Shown: piece by piece, positions 22,905 through 36,700 of the stretch
How the letters are laid out: the number at the start of each line of letters is the position of its first letter
How positions within the stretch are numbered: the stretch's first letter is position 1
Origin: Dipetalonema caudispina
Lineage: Eukaryota > Nematoda > Chromadorea > Rhabditida > Onchocercidae
Direction of reading: 5' to 3'
Assembly (NCBI GenBank): GCA_013365325.1
Contig: JABVXV010000141.1
Coordinates: 1-64,000 of the forward strand
DNA length: 64,000 nucleotides
Position numbers and translations under genes: made by a program
Notes under the pieces: generated by a model
What the model was told of the DNA's origin: nothing
What the model saw: the letters and a program-made list of their open reading frames with translations, nothing else
Database searches by the model: none

Positions 22905-22968
22905 ATTAATATTAATAATAATAATAATAATGATAATAATAACAACAATAATGGTAATAATAATGGAG
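22905..22968. repeat. AAT/AAC triplet repeat
   Basis: Run of ATA, AAT and AAC triplets with interruptions. Its minus-strand translation gives a poly-Leu stretch that is an artefact of the repeat. Confidence 0.85.
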
Positions 22969-23877
22969 TTTCTTGCTCATAAATCAGCATTGTCATTATA
23001 CCGAAAGAAGATGGAGAGATGATTTGAATTTGATCAAGAGCTAAACGAAACGGTGTTACTAATGAATGCAAAATTTAATTAATTAAAGTTTATCAACGAA
23101 AGGAGCGATATTGAGCTTTGATCCTGTAAAGTATAAATGACGCACTATGTCCTTTTGCAAAAATGGTAAAAGTGATGAATAAGCAATAATGGAAATGAAT
23201 TAATTGATATTAATTTTACTCATTTAGTATGATTTTAATATCAGATTTTAATGTTTTTTTAATATTAATATTTTCCTTTTATTTTTTTCTTTAGTTTACC
23301 TTATAAACAATAAGTAAAATTCTTCGTTTCTCCTTCTACTGCTATTGAATTTGCTGATAATGTTGAGAATGAATAGATGAATGATGGTTGCAGTTACGAC
23401 AAATGATGGAAGAGATGAAGTTGGCGTGTGTGAAAATTTTACAACTTTTGATGCTCATCTCCTTCTTCCCATTTTAATCTTAAGCGACAGTTTTCCTGAA
23501 TAATTAATATTGATCCAGATGAACCGGAACAGAAAGAAGAGGGGAATTTGATCATTGATAACAATATTTAGCTAAAATGATATAATTTTGACAAAGAATA
23601 TTATTATATTTTCCAAAAATTTTGATAGCTTGAAAATTAGGATGAATTCTTTCTCATTCCCACGCCATCCGTTTATCTTTTGTGTTGATCAAAGGAAATT
23701 GGTAATTATTTGTTTAAATTAAAGGTAACAAAAAAAAAAAAAGTAATGGACGGAATTTTTTTATCAAATATAAACAACGTTCCGAAAGTAATATGATAGT
23801 TCGTAGGTTGCCCAGAAAACATTTCATTACCTATGATTTTTTCTGGTAGATTCTTGCAGAATTCACATTATCATATT

Positions 23878-23949
23878 ATGCATGAAAGTGTAACTCACGT
23901 AATGCATGAAAGTGGAATCTACATAATGCATCAAAGCAATAATGTAAGT
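23878..23949. repeat. Three 24-bp tandem repeats
   Basis: Units begin ATGCATGAAAGTG at 23878 and 23902, and a diverged ATGCATCAAAGCA at 23926. Spacing is exactly 24 bp. Confidence 0.7.
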
Positions 23950-24908
23950 GGTGAATCCTAACGTAAACTTCAAGTAAATTAAAATGATACCATGAATGTA
24001 GTGATAATCAATGATATGAAAAATGAATTAAAGTTTAATCATCGTTCTTATTTCGGTAAAAAAATAATTGCTGAAAATCGATAAAAGAAAGAGAAGGTAA
24101 AAAAAAATTTGATTTTTCTCGTTTTCTTTTCGAATATATATATACATATATATGCGTAGGTAGATGATACAAATGTTACATTAGCAATTTGTTGGTCATT
24201 TGAAAACTAAATTTAAAAGAAGATATTGTGATTGATTCTGACTGATTTCCAATAAATATATTAAAGATTAATTAAAATGGATAACATGCAATGTTGAAAG
24301 ATTTACATCCGAATATTTCTCCTAAGCATTAATTTGCTACAATTATTTGAGTAAATAAATGAATGCTTGCAAATATTGTATTAGTTCGGTTTATTTGACA
24401 ATTTCAAAAATCACATCTTAAATTAAAAATTTTGTTTTAAACAAAACAAGGAAGCAGCATTTCAATAGTTTTTGAGAGCGGCAGCAAAATCAATACAGCC
24501 GAAGATTCCCTTAGGTAAAAATAAGGCAGGTAAAAGAGATCAAGGAATGTGATGTTTGTGGAAATGAAAAACAGGTTATTCTTTCTTTTTTGAGTAACTT
24601 TTGTTTAAAATGTTAATAAAAGGACAAATAAAGTGTAAGTTTTGGTTATCTTTAGCAGAAGAAATTTCTGATGGAATAATTTAATTAAATCAAATTAAAG
24701 GTTCAGTCCAATTTAATTCAATAAAATTTACTTCAAACTTTCAAATAGATTGATATCTTCTATTAATTAACATTTAGTATAAGCAAACGAAAAAAGGCTA
24801 CATACGAGATTAGAGATTAGTTCGAGACAATATCTGTCGATAACAATTAAATTTCCGGAATGGAGAAATTCATTACAAACAGAGTAAATGACAGATGAGT
24901 GTCTGATT

Positions 24909-24909
24909 G

Positions 24910-24940
<31 letters not shown>

Positions 24941-24985
24941 ATGTGTATGTGTATGTGTGTATGTCTGTATGTTTGTCTGTCTGCA
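24909..24985. repeat. Compound (TA)n-(TG)n microsatellite
   Basis: An alternating TA run passes into TG/TATG repeats and then TCTG repeats. Open frames across it are artefacts. Confidence 0.9.
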
Positions 24986-25033
24986 TGCACAAGGCAATAT
25001 TTCAAGTCGTACTCTGAAATAGTTAAATCAAGT

Positions 25034-25077
25034 AAGGCGGGGGAGCGAAACATAAGATAACCGAGAAAGGCGGGGGA
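25034..25077. promoter_or_regulatory. Paired GC boxes (candidate Sp/KLF/EGR-type sites)
   Basis: AAGGCGGGGGA occurs at 25034-25044 and again at 25067-25077, 33 bp apart in the same orientation. The surrounding DNA is nearly devoid of GC-rich words. The spacing is about three helical turns. It lies 2.7 kb upstream of the acyl-CoA synthetase ATG. A regulatory role is inferred only. Confidence 0.35.
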
Positions 25078-27755
25078 CATGAAAATGTTACTATTTGAGA
25101 CAAGCCGACCATCTGTTTCCATTTTTTAATTGCATTTACTCGTTGAATTTCTTCTTGGTGAAAAAATTTGTAATTTTCAACTTTTCATAATTTGAGATTG
25201 CAAAATTAAGAAGTTAAAAAAAAAAGATTGAAGTAAAAGCGAATGGTTCAGAATGTATGACAAGTTCAAAGTACTGATGTTAAAAACTTTTACATTTGGC
25301 TTCCGTAATGGCTATCTGATGAATTTTTTGATTTTTGGTGTTCAAATATTTTGTTGCTGAAGAAAGGGGAAAACGAAAAAAAGAAAAAAAAAAGAAGTGT
25401 AAAAAGATGAATCAATCAACAACGTCAACTACTTCAAAATTGAAATGATTCATTTCTATGTTTGTTTATTTGTTTGTTTGTTTTTTCGCTATCGCAGAAA
25501 ATGTAAACATATCGTAATAGAAAACTTTATTTGGGTTAAATGAAGCAAAAAGTAATAATATTTCTTGCTTTCAACTTCTCTCTTATTTTTGAACTCCCTT
25601 TTTTTTCGTTCAGCAATCAAAATTTTTGTCGTATTATTAATGTTTGCAAAAAGAAATTGATGATTATTTATTTAAATTAAAGGAAATGAAAAGAAAAATT
25701 AACTACCAAATTTTGACATAAAATAAACATTGTTTCAAAAAGGAATATGAATAACGTATAATTTTTTCTGGTGAATTCATTTATTAAATGGATTCCACGT
25801 TATCGTGACGTATGAAAGGGAAAATTTAAGAAGATATTTGTTGTGTAAATTTCAACTAAACAGAAATAATATCGTTAAGATTTAGAACTGAAATGATATC
25901 ATTGAAATTTAAATATGTCAATATAAACAGCAAAAAAAAAAGGAAAATTTTGAAAAAAAGGAAATTTTGATGCATGATATTCTATTTCTTCATCTTATTG
26001 ATTGTTAACATCTGAAACTTCCGTTATTTATCACTTTCCTAATCGTTTTTAAGGTATTAAAACACATCGCAGCTGTCATTAGTTCCAGTGGTGTTTTCAA
26101 CTACACAAAAAAGAAAAAAAAACAACAACCACAAATATATTTTCAAATTTTTTTCCATCCCTAATATATAAATTCTACTAATCTCAAAATTCAATTTCTC
26201 CTTTCTCACTCAATCTTTAGTTAAATCCTATGATTTTTGCTTGCAATTTTCTTGAAAATTTCAACAGCGATAAAAATATATCACAAATGAATCAGGCAGT
26301 AAACGAATTAAGCAAAATTACGAATTCCATTTATTCACGCAAGCTCGCGACATTCTAGGAAACAACCTTTTGAAGAAATATAGATTTTCAACTTACTGAC
26401 ATATCTATAAATTATGCAAATTATTCTACTTCAATCTCAGGTTAAAAAAGGATTTTTCCCGCACTATGCGAAAGTTTTACTTCTTTAGACAAGCCTTAAA
26501 AAAACTTATCAGATTTGTTTGAGAATGTTCATTTACTATATTCAAAGGTAAAAGATATTGTCTTCTGCTAGTAGAAGTCAACTGTTGCAGAGAAATTTAT
26601 GAAGCGAGAAATAGTTTTTATTTAATCTGCCGCCCAATTAAATTGCTGACGAAAAACACGAATCAATGCTACCAATTATAATTCGAATTTTGACAATTTT
26701 TTAAAATGGTAATTTTTCGATTGAACAAAACTTCATGCTATATACTATCTAATACTATTTATTCGATTATCGGCAATTTTGTCATAATAAAAAATTAATT
26801 TTTTAACGCGTTTTCCGTAAGACTATTTGTATAAAGCAATTTGAATTTGGACTATTCTTACTTAAAAATAATAATGATAGAATTATATTCGAATCATTTC
26901 TTGTAGTAGTATGCAATAAGTATGCCTAATATAGTAATATTAGCTGTCATTATAATGTAAACATATTGCAATGAATCATGAAGAATAACAAAATTGGAAC
27001 TAATTAGTCTTCTGCAATTTATAAAACAATTTTTAAAAATTAGTAAAATCATTCAGTTTCATCCCATGGAAGTGGAAGTCCTACCAAATCGTTCTTGTTC
27101 CATCAATTTTTTCAGAAACTTTCTCAACTTTTATGGATTAATTTGAATCGTTAGCAATTATTAATTCTCAAATTATTCCTCATAGTTTTCTAATTTGATC
27201 GACAATTTGAAAAAAATTAGTTTTGACAATTTGACTTCTATTTACAGCAAATTTTATATAATTGTTAAGCAATCAATTACTTATTTTTGAATTCCAGTAT
27301 TTACTATGAGATAGATTGGAAAAATGTCATCTGAAAGATTAAGTTAAGTCTTATTCTATTAACATTTAAATGATGAGAAGTGATTTTCGATAATTCAGTC
27401 TTTCTTATCATAATTTATTATCATTCGAACCACTTATATCATTATGATTAGAAATTTACCAAGTATCGAAGATATCTTATTGGTATGATAATAGTATCGT
27501 CAAAAAAGTGTAATAAGTTAAAATGTTAAGACTATTTTGATTTGTAACAGAACTTAAAGTTATCACTGGTTGGATGATAAATAGTTGATAAAGTGTCAGG
27601 AATGCGTAGAATAAGTTCGGTAAGCGCGTTAAAATACAGTGGAAGATTTGTTAAGTTATAAAAGATAAAAAGTTGGAATAAATTAAAGTGTTCAAAGTTT
27701 GCTATATCATATTCTTCGCGGACGAAATTCTCATCCAGATTTGGTGAATTGAAAA

Positions 27756-30700
27756 ATGGCGATAAAAAATTATTTTGTCGAAAAAATTGCACCCATTGCA
27801 AAATCTTTTTATGAATATTTCCTGGAAATTATCAAACAATTCGGAAATGCGATCGCTTTGGTAATTATCAATCATTTTACTATGCAAGAGATCGTAATAA
27901 CTTATCAATGTCTTCATGCTAATAAATTGAATTCAAATCGAAATTTAAATTTTCGTTAAATTATATCTAAGCCACCGTTACTATTATTCATCTTATGTAA
28001 CATAGGAAAACATTATATATATATATATATATATTTGGCTTTATTTTGTTCAAATATACATGTATATTTGGACAAAAAAGCAAAGATAAAACTAAGAAAT
28101 TTATAAAAAGAAACAATTTGACAAAAATATTGACTATGAAGAAGTTTCTAGAGACCTTTTGAAATGAAATTTTGTCTAATTTTTTATAAAATCTTATATG
28201 CAATATTTATATATATATTTTGATTTTTGGCTTGGCTTAAAAAAATGCAATATAATGATAAAATGGTAGAGTAAATTTCTGTAAAATATTTTCAGATTGA
28301 TCCAAAAACGATGGAATCTTTTACTTATTCGGATTTAATTAATCGATCTGAACAAATGCGCAATGCGCTAATAAGGTTAGGTATTCAACACGGTGATGTA
28401 ATTGGTACATATGTCGGAAATTCGTCTGATTATATTACTTTTATCCTGGCTGCTACTAGCCTTGGAGCTGTCTTAGTGCCATTGAATCCGGCATATAAAT
28501 CTTGTGAGTGAATTAAGATTATTATTCGTAATTCAAAAAGTGATCAATATTCTAATAAATTTATTACAAATGTAGTCATAAGATGAAACATTGCTTTTAT
28601 AATTATTTATTACCTTTTTCTGCTTATCTATCAAAACTAATTTTGATCATTTACATAGTTGGATAGATAGGAAGTGATGAATAACGATAAAATGTGGAAT
28701 GATATTTGCCTTTTAAGAGATGTCTCAAATTATCCGTTAATGAATCACTGAATTAAGAGTATAAATTTAATGAACATAGTAACCTTCTCGAGTTTGCATT
28801 GCATAAAATCGCTCAATAACTTAATTGCCGCGTCTTTCCCAGCAATTATTTTATACGTTTATCAAAATATTTAATTTTAGACGAAATTGAAAGTTATTTC
28901 AAAAAAGCTTCAATTAAATGGATATTAACAGAAGAGAAGTTCTTTGAAAAAATTCGACATTTAAACAAGGAAACGATGCAAGTGAGTATTTCATAGTTCA
29001 CTCTTATTCATTTAGGCCATTTCAAAATGTTTAATTGTTGAACTAATGAAGTTATATGATAATGAAAATGATGTATAGAAAGTTAATACATGCAGTTAGT
29101 AGTTCGTAATCATCAGAAGAGATACGATTAAAGTTAGTATCGACTTGATTATAATACAGATATTAAAAAATTTCGATATCATTTCCTATATTTTCCTCAT
29201 ATTTCATATTAGTTTATTCTTAATCTGCCTCAGGCTAAGATTATAATGCTTGATTCGACCGAAGAAACTTTGCTCTATTACACTTTGCAACATTATTTCA
29301 ACAACAGTAACTCATGTTGGAATAACGAAATTATATATCATTTTCAAAATAAACTTGTTTACGAATATAATACAGTGAGTTAATTTTCCATTTGTTTAAC
29401 ATTTTAGAATAGGAAAAAAAATGAATCAAATTCTTCGTTATTTGAAAAGTTATATCGAAATTTGAACAATATTTACAAAATAGGATTGCATAAATAATAA
29501 CAAATATAATTTACAGGCAATAATTTTCTTTTCTTCCGGAACAACTGGATTACCAAAAGGAGTTCTTTTAAGTCATAGTACACTTATTTCTAATGTCGAA
29601 TTGGTCCGGTATGCCTATGTTATTTTATGATTGATAATTTTACAAATATTCTTCTCAAGAATGTGTTATTTACCTACTCGCATATATAGACACATACATA
29701 CATAAACACAGTTACTTGCATTTTTTCTCACTTGCAACTAAATTAATTCTTTACCAAACAGAAAAAAGAAGTTCAAAGTTCATATTTAGCAAATAAAAAA
29801 TATGATAAGAATTGGTTGGACAAACGTTAATTATCTTTTTGATTGCATTATTAATGCTTGGATTTAATATCTTTTCAGCTTGTTCGAAATGTCTGAGAAT
29901 TACAAACGAAAAATATATTCACATTACCATAATTTATATTTAATAAAAGCAAAAAAAGCAAAGAATCTTTCACAAATTGTTTATTTTAATGATGACGCAA
30001 TTATAGCAAAACTCAGGGAATCAAATGTGGAAAACATGAAATGGTTAGTCTGAGCGAAACAGACGTGGTATACGGTGTATTACCGTATTTTCATGCTGGT
30101 GGTTTGCTTACTGTCTTTGGCCTTTTAGGACTAGGTGTTCAAATAATAATAAATCGAAAATTTGACAATGAAGAGTTTCTGGAAACGCTAAGCAAATATC
30201 AGGCATTTATTCTTTCTACTTTAATTTCTTTGCTAATAAAAAAGCATATGATCGAAAGTTTCAAAGCTCAAAAAAATTTCGCTCATTTTTAATCTTTTCA
30301 TATTCGATCAATTCCATATCTCATCAAAAAATTAAAATCGAATTTTAATAAGACCGTCACTGGACCAAGAAATTCTTATAAAAATTATTTGAAATGCACA
30401 AAGTTTAGATAACAACAGCTTTATTGGTACCACCGGTGCTAAAATTCCTTGCGAATACTCCTAATTTAAATCCTGAAACATATCATTCCTTAAAACAGAT
30501 CTTCGTAGGATCAGCTCTTATTAATGAGTCACTTATCGAAATGGTGAAGCGTCGTTTACCCAAAACAAATATTATTCAATGTGAGTTGATTTTTTCCTTC
30601 GAATTTTTCAAAAACTTGTTAAATTTCGAAGATTTCAAATTACTAAACAAATTGTCAAATCTCTTTATAGAAACTGAAACCGCTAATAGACGATTAAATC

Positions 30701-32734
30701 AAAAGTGTTTAATTTCCGATAGTGAAAAACTCTAATGTTTCGTCTTCTTTTCTGTTTTAAACGATTTCTACATTTCAGTATATGGTACAACAGAAGCTGG
30801 CACTTTCGTTTTCATGCAGCCATTATTTCCGGTGGGAAAAACTGGAAGTTGTGGAATTTTATTGCCAAATGTTGAATGCAAAGTAAAGCTTTAATTATAT
30901 ACCTAATAACTTCATGATCCGAGTACTTAATGATTTTACGACTCAGTGATCTGGTTCCTTTGTTTTTATAATATCAGTGCTGCTTAAAAAAATAACTGAA
31001 GTAATGGTATATTCGAACTAATAAGAAATGTTTCATCTGCATAATTCCAACCTTAGCTTCAATTATTTCCGTTTTACCAATTCAATCAATTAACGAAATG
31101 TATATGCATTTAGGTTTTGTTTTGAAAGAGGGGGAGAGAGAGAGAGAGAAAGAAAGATTTCCGAGTAGATAAATAGCATTACGGTAGAAAAATAGCTTGA
31201 ACTTTTAAAGTTCATTTGACGCTTATTTGTACTCCTATCAGCTATTCTTCAATCTTTCTACATACGACACTCTTCTCTTTTTCCGGATCACTGATTGATA
31301 CAGTAATCATTTAACTAATTACGAATTTCAGTTTAACAGTAAAGCATTTTATATTTGGATGAAATTTCGAACAATTTAGATTGTGAAATTATCGAGTAAT
31401 GAAGAATGTGAAGAAATGGAAATAGGTGAAATATGGCTAAAGACAGCAACAATGATGCAGGGATATCTCGAGAAAACTACCGATATCAAGTATGCTTAGA
31501 AGATTTCGATATTTGTTCTTTTCTCCAAAGAAACGAATTTCATTGTAACATCATCTTGGATCATATTTCAGCGATGTTTTTGTTGATGGCTGGTTTCGAA
31601 CTGGTGATTTGGGATATTATGATTTCGATCAATTCATTTACATAACTGGTCGTATTAAAGAGATGATCAAAGTTCGTGGTTGGCAGGTGGTAACTGAATA
31701 TGATTTCAATCGTTTTAATACAACATCGAAACTTCATATCTTGTGTTACAAAAAAATTTGATGATAAAAATTTCAGGAATATTAAATTAATAAAAAGCCA
31801 AAAATGAAAAAGAGTAGCAAATTGAAAATCGAATATAATGGTTCATTTAATTAAACGAAATGCAAGAAAATGCTTGAAAATTTTATCATTGATCGATAAT
31901 CTATAACAATACATCATGTCCAGGTATCACCGTACGAAATTGAGAAAACAATTCAAGAATTGGATGTTGTTGAATTATGTGCTGTAGTTGGGATTCCCGA
32001 TGAATATAGTGGAGAGCTACCAAAGGCTTACATTAAGCTTCGTGATGGGTGTCAACTAGATGAAAATGTAATTCATCAATTAGTGAATAGTAAGTATTTT
32101 TAATTTTTTAATCATATTTATTCCATCCCTAAAAATTCCTAAATAACAGTTGCAGGATATCGATGGTAGGAAAGAGAAAGAAGCAGAAAGAGAGAGAAAG
32201 AGATTTCCGAATCAGTAAACGTTAATCTTACTAACACAATAATGATTTGACAATGTCATTACATCAATTGTCGCATTAATTAATTCGTAAGGAACCTGAA
32301 CGTAACACATAGTTCAATAATAAAAAGATAATACATCTCAAAAATAATGCCATAACATTTTTTGATTCGGTAGTTATAAAAATTATTTGTAGTAAATGAT
32401 TTAGCAAAAAAAGAAAAATTGAAAACGTTAAAAAAGTGCATGAAATTCCAAATGAAAATCATTTAAAGAAAATAATAGTACAATCAATTGATACGTAATT
32501 ACTAGGGATATTATCAGAGATTTTAAACAAAATTTTTTAAACGAAATTGGATAGAAATTTCATGAACAAATAATGAGTAGGTACCGTATATTTCTTATTT
32601 CAGCTAAATTTGTGAGTTATAAGCAACTAAAAGGTGGTATTCAATTTATCGACAACATGCCGTTTAATAGCGTTGGAAAAATATCACGAAGAGAATTGTT
32701 GAAAATGAATCAAATACAAGATAATACGGTCTAA
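27756..32734 (+). CDS. Acyl-CoA synthetase / 4-coumarate-CoA-ligase-like enzyme
   Basis: An AMP-forming ligase that activates a fatty or aromatic acid to its CoA ester; the substrate is not deducible. Twelve exons: 27756-27860, 28296-28503, 28881-28981, 29234-29374, 29517-29608, 30007-30202, 30409-30580, 30779-30882, 31380-31489, 31572-31686, 31924-32089, 32604-32734. All phases close, giving 546 residues. Motifs: [15 protein letters not shown] (AMP-binding P-loop, exon 5), LPYFHAGG (exon 6), YGTTEAGT (exon 8), [12 protein letters not shown] (exon 10), [20 protein letters not shown] (exons 10-11) and [13 protein letters not shown] with the catalytic Lys (exon 12). There is no SKL-type peroxisomal end (it ends DNTV). 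The ATG follows a splice-like CTCATCCAG at 27738. Intron 6 must use a GC donor. The exon 6 start (after AATTATAG at 30006) was chosen because it is the only one that keeps frame. Confidence 0.93.
30203..30408 (+). other. GC-AG intron of the acyl-CoA synthetase
   Basis: Exon 6 ends ...AAATATCAG and the next bases are GCATTT. Exon 7 begins after AGTTTAG. Joining them gives [17 protein letters not shown], as expected for this family, in phase 0. The nearest GT donors break the frame or add about 20 unrelated residues. Confidence 0.65.
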
Positions 32735-33746
32735 TCAAAATATGATCTGTTACACAAGCATATGTTTTTCTTTTTTCTTTTTTTTTTCAAAATGTAAAAA
32801 TTTTTTGGAAATTTAACGTTGTGAAGCATACAAATTGTAAAACTTATCCTACTTTATGAAATTTATTGAATATTAAACTGGAAAATTTGCATAATAAACT
32901 GGTAAAAATCTTTCTGAAGCTTTACAAGCCCATAATGTTAATCCGTGAATCCGTGATCTGATGTTAAATGATGGATCCAACAGCATTGATGTCAAACGCA
33001 TGAAATTCAACGTTCCGTCAGATAAATATCGTCACTATCTAATGCCTCTGGCGATCCACAATTCGTTGTGTTCAACATGTGTTGATCTCACCGGAATCAT
33101 CGGAACTAATCAATGCGAATCGAAAGATTTGGTGCTGAGTATTCTCGCTCTCACTATTTTCAATTTATCCCGATCAGCCAAAATCAAACTAAGAGAAGTA
33201 GTTCGGAATAAAACATTTGAATTAAATCGTCTGAGACTTCAAATTTTTCAGTAAATACCATTGTTTCCCTCACATTTACATTGGTTTTTGTCGAAAATGC
33301 ATAAAAAATATCATTATTTTAATGCGGAAAATATGAAAACAGGAAAAAAGTTAAGAAATCAATAAAATCTTTCACAAAACCATTATTCATTAACAGTAAG
33401 AAATAACAAATCAAAAACAACAAAAAGTTTGCTTTAATATTTCTCCAAAAAACTTGATTAAAGCAATGATTTTCCTCTTATTTTAAAAGTAGAACTGCTA
33501 TTAGTGCTAATCTTATTTGAACCTATTTTTAAAACTGCGGCACTTTGTTCCAAATCAGATTAGGACTAACAGCAACTATATCTTTAAATTAAGAGGGAAA
33601 TCATCTTAGTTTGAGGGCACATTTTTTTCAGATGGAGAGCGAATCTTTCTGTCCCTTACTACCAAATAAACTTATACACATTTCAATAATTCCAATAACT
33701 TCTCTCTCACAGAATAGCTTCCTCAGAGGAAAACATAATCAAAATA
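32735..33746. other. Convergent 3' region between acyl-CoA synthetase (+) and Trax (-)
   Basis: Contains the acyl-CoA synthetase 3' UTR (AATAAA near 32893) and, presumably, the Trax 3' UTR. The stretch 32961-33254 (+) is open for 97 codons and visibly richer in GC than its neighbours, with two CxxC-like cysteines (NSLCSTCVDLTG) and a KIKLREVVRNKTFEL helix. It has no recognised family and no splice signals, so it may be a short gene, a remnant or chance. Confidence 0.4.
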
Positions 33747-36700
33747 TCATGTTAATGTGCTTGCAGTAATATTTGCTGCTCCGGTAGGCATGTCATTTTC
33801 ACGGATTTTCAATTTATACAAAGCGTTCTCAACCTGAAAAAGGGCAACTTTGTCATGTATTGTAAGAAAAGACAAATATTTGAAAATATATGACATAATG
33901 AAATACCGAAAGTATCAATATGATTTTCAAAAAAAAATTCCTTCCAAACTTTTTTAATGTTATATATTTCGAAGTTAAACTTTACTTCAAAAATCGATAC
34001 TCAACTATTTACAGAACTATTGTTAACTGATAAGAATTTGAATTTATCACAGAGATCTAAAAGAAAAGATGTTCCGGAGAGTTGCAGATGTTATCAAAAT
34101 TTACAATAAGGTGTGGTACTAACAACTAGCTATCGGTTACAAGGAAGGAAATAAACCTTCATCAAACAATCCCGAAAAACCTGGGATTTCTTTGTCCAGT
34201 CTGCAGTGTGCGTTATATTGCCAAGAAACTCGTAGCACCCATGCAACGACCGCATGTAATTAACAATACTTACAGCTGTGTCAGAATTACCTGATGAAAT
34301 CTGTAAATTCAAAAATCTGAAAATTCATTTATTTTATGTTAGCTTTATTGTTCGTCTAACTAAAGAGTATGATGAATCACATGACTGATATCATGATTGT
34401 CCTGAAATTTGATATTCAGCTCAGCTTTGTTAGTAACTGCACTAAGTACCACATTCCCATCTTTTGGTAAACGAAAGACTAAAAATAAAGTTCTCTTCTT
34501 AGCACATTGAGCTCGTGCATTAAACTTCGATGTTTTACCAACAAAATTTCACTATCAATTTAACTTTTTCGTCTTAAGAAAATGAGAGAATAAAGAAAAT
34601 CATTTTTTTTTGAAAGTCTTAAATTCAACAAACCTCACTAATAGCAAGTCTCATCAGCTCGCCACCCACATCGAAAAGTCCCATCAAATATGTTACCTCA
34701 GGTAGTTCCATATAAAGCCTTAAAACTTGAGCTGTTATATAATTAACAAAATTCTTCACCTCTGCAACTGAATAAAGCAGAAGCGCAAGCATTTAAAACC
34801 ATATTTGTGAAGGATCTGGAGAAAGGATAACGTCATAACAAATAACAGCAGCGTGACAAAATAAGAGGATAGATAAGTTAAATTGAGAATTCGAGAAAAC
34901 AACAACAAGATTAACTTTTTGTTTTCTTCAGATTCTGCATCAACAAACTGTAGTGCATCGATCACCTCACTGTATAAGAGCACTTCACCACATATTAGAA
35001 ACTTATAGAATGCTAAAGCTTCAATGTATTCTGAAAATAAACACTGCAAATCAACAACATAAATATATCAACAATAAGAACAGTAAGTGGGCATCCCTTC
35101 CTAGTGTTTAAAGCAATTTACCTCACTTTCCTGACAAAAAAGGAGTGTCGTATCCATCATTGTAGGTAAAAACAAATTTCTATAATGTTGGGAAATGCAG
35201 CATAACGTAATAAGTGTCAAATTAGGTTTAGCTTAGCACATCTTTTAACATTCGCTATTATTTAGTCATCAGCATCGGTTAATAGATTCAAAAGAGAAAA
35301 TCAAAATCAAATCGAATGTGCTCGAGAGATTTAGATTGAAAATAAAAATTACCTTCAAGAGCCCAATCATAAGACTTTATGTAATAATAGTGATCCAGAT
35401 TACAAAGCTCTTTCGCCATTGGTTGAAGCATTTTGCTACGCACTTCATTTAAGCGTTTATCCGCCTCTTTCAAAACTTCTTCTAAAGATGGATGCGGAGT
35501 TATATGCACAGATAATAAGACAACAATAAATTACTAATGAATTTATCACTTTCCAAAAATTATCAAATATAAATTAATGAGTGTCATAAGTAAAGTTAAT
35601 CAGCTATACTGTAGCAAGTGGATGAATTGTAAGAAACGGCTTCTAAAGCGTTTCTGGAAGCTGAATTATAAGATTAATCGAAAGTGATTATAGTCTTTTA
35701 TGTCCACATATAGTTCAACAATCAACTGAGATAAATGCTTTAGCCGTTTGGATTATTCTTGGATAAAGAACACAGATCAAGACATAGCCGAATGGTGATA
35801 AAGAGATATAAGATAGAGGGGCGTATACAAATCCTATTAATTACTGGCTAAGGGATTTAAGACCCTTCGAACAAATTCTGTTTATGTTATCTTTCATTTG
35901 AATTAGCTCTTTAGCCAATATTCATCCTTGAGTTGACAGAGACGTGTGATGAAAAGTAAAACAATGATGCTAACATAAGCTTAAACTGAGAAATAAAGAC
36001 TACCAAATTAGCTTCATTTATTCTTTTTCCAAACAACAAATTACACCATAAGTTAAGCCAAATTCATTTTGTTTCATTTTTCAACTCTTATACTAACAAA
36101 AAATTCCAACTTTTCAATGAAAATTGAAACCTACATCTACCTTTGTTTTTCGATGTATCAACAACGACTGTACGATGCAACTGGAAGATGATTCGTTTAC
36201 ATTCAATAATTACATCACGTGACAGTTTCACGACCCTTTCATACCGATCACGCCTTTCGTCCATTTCTGGAAAATTTTGAGAAACTTAGGGAATAAAAAG
36301 ATTCAGGACTACTCATATTTTAAAAACTGACTTAAATGGTGAAATCTACTTTTTTAGAATGTATTTTATTTCGATAATTTTTTGCAGAAAGAAATCGCAT
36401 GGGAGCAATAAACATTTTTCTAGATAGGTTTTTAATCTCCAGTTCTGATATATTATATGGTGATACAAAGCCTACTTGAGTTTTCACATCCTATCACATT
36501 CTCACTATAATCTTATGCAATTTAATAATGAACGATTATATCTGAATACTATCCTAACCGACAGCTGACTCTCATCGGAGGGAAGAAAATAGATTCTTCC
36601 AGCACCAGAAACAAAATACACTTCCAAGAAAAAATCGTTTAACCTTTTTGATAAGTAACGAAATCTCTTTTTTCTTCATCAGTAATAGTTCGCTGATATC

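Larger units (their letters stand above)
19185..27737. other. Gene-poor, simple-repeat-rich 8.5-kb region
   Basis: No gene could be supported on either strand. The region holds many poly(A)/poly(T) runs, (TA)n and (TG)n tracts near 20957-20995, 24128-24155 and 24909-24985, a (TTG/TTTG) run near 25455-25482, and AAT-type triplets at 22905-22968. It separates hexokinase (-) from acyl-CoA synthetase (+), so both promoters face it. Two GC-rich boxes at 25034-25077 and a 24-bp tandem repeat at 23878-23949 stand out. Confidence 0.6.

Noticed and set aside
29879..30050. Alternative exon 6 of the acyl-CoA synthetase starting after CTTTTCAG at 29878
   Set aside because: Open for 54 codons but ends in a stop in the wrong frame. 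Starting at 30007 keeps frame into the conserved LPYFHAGG block.
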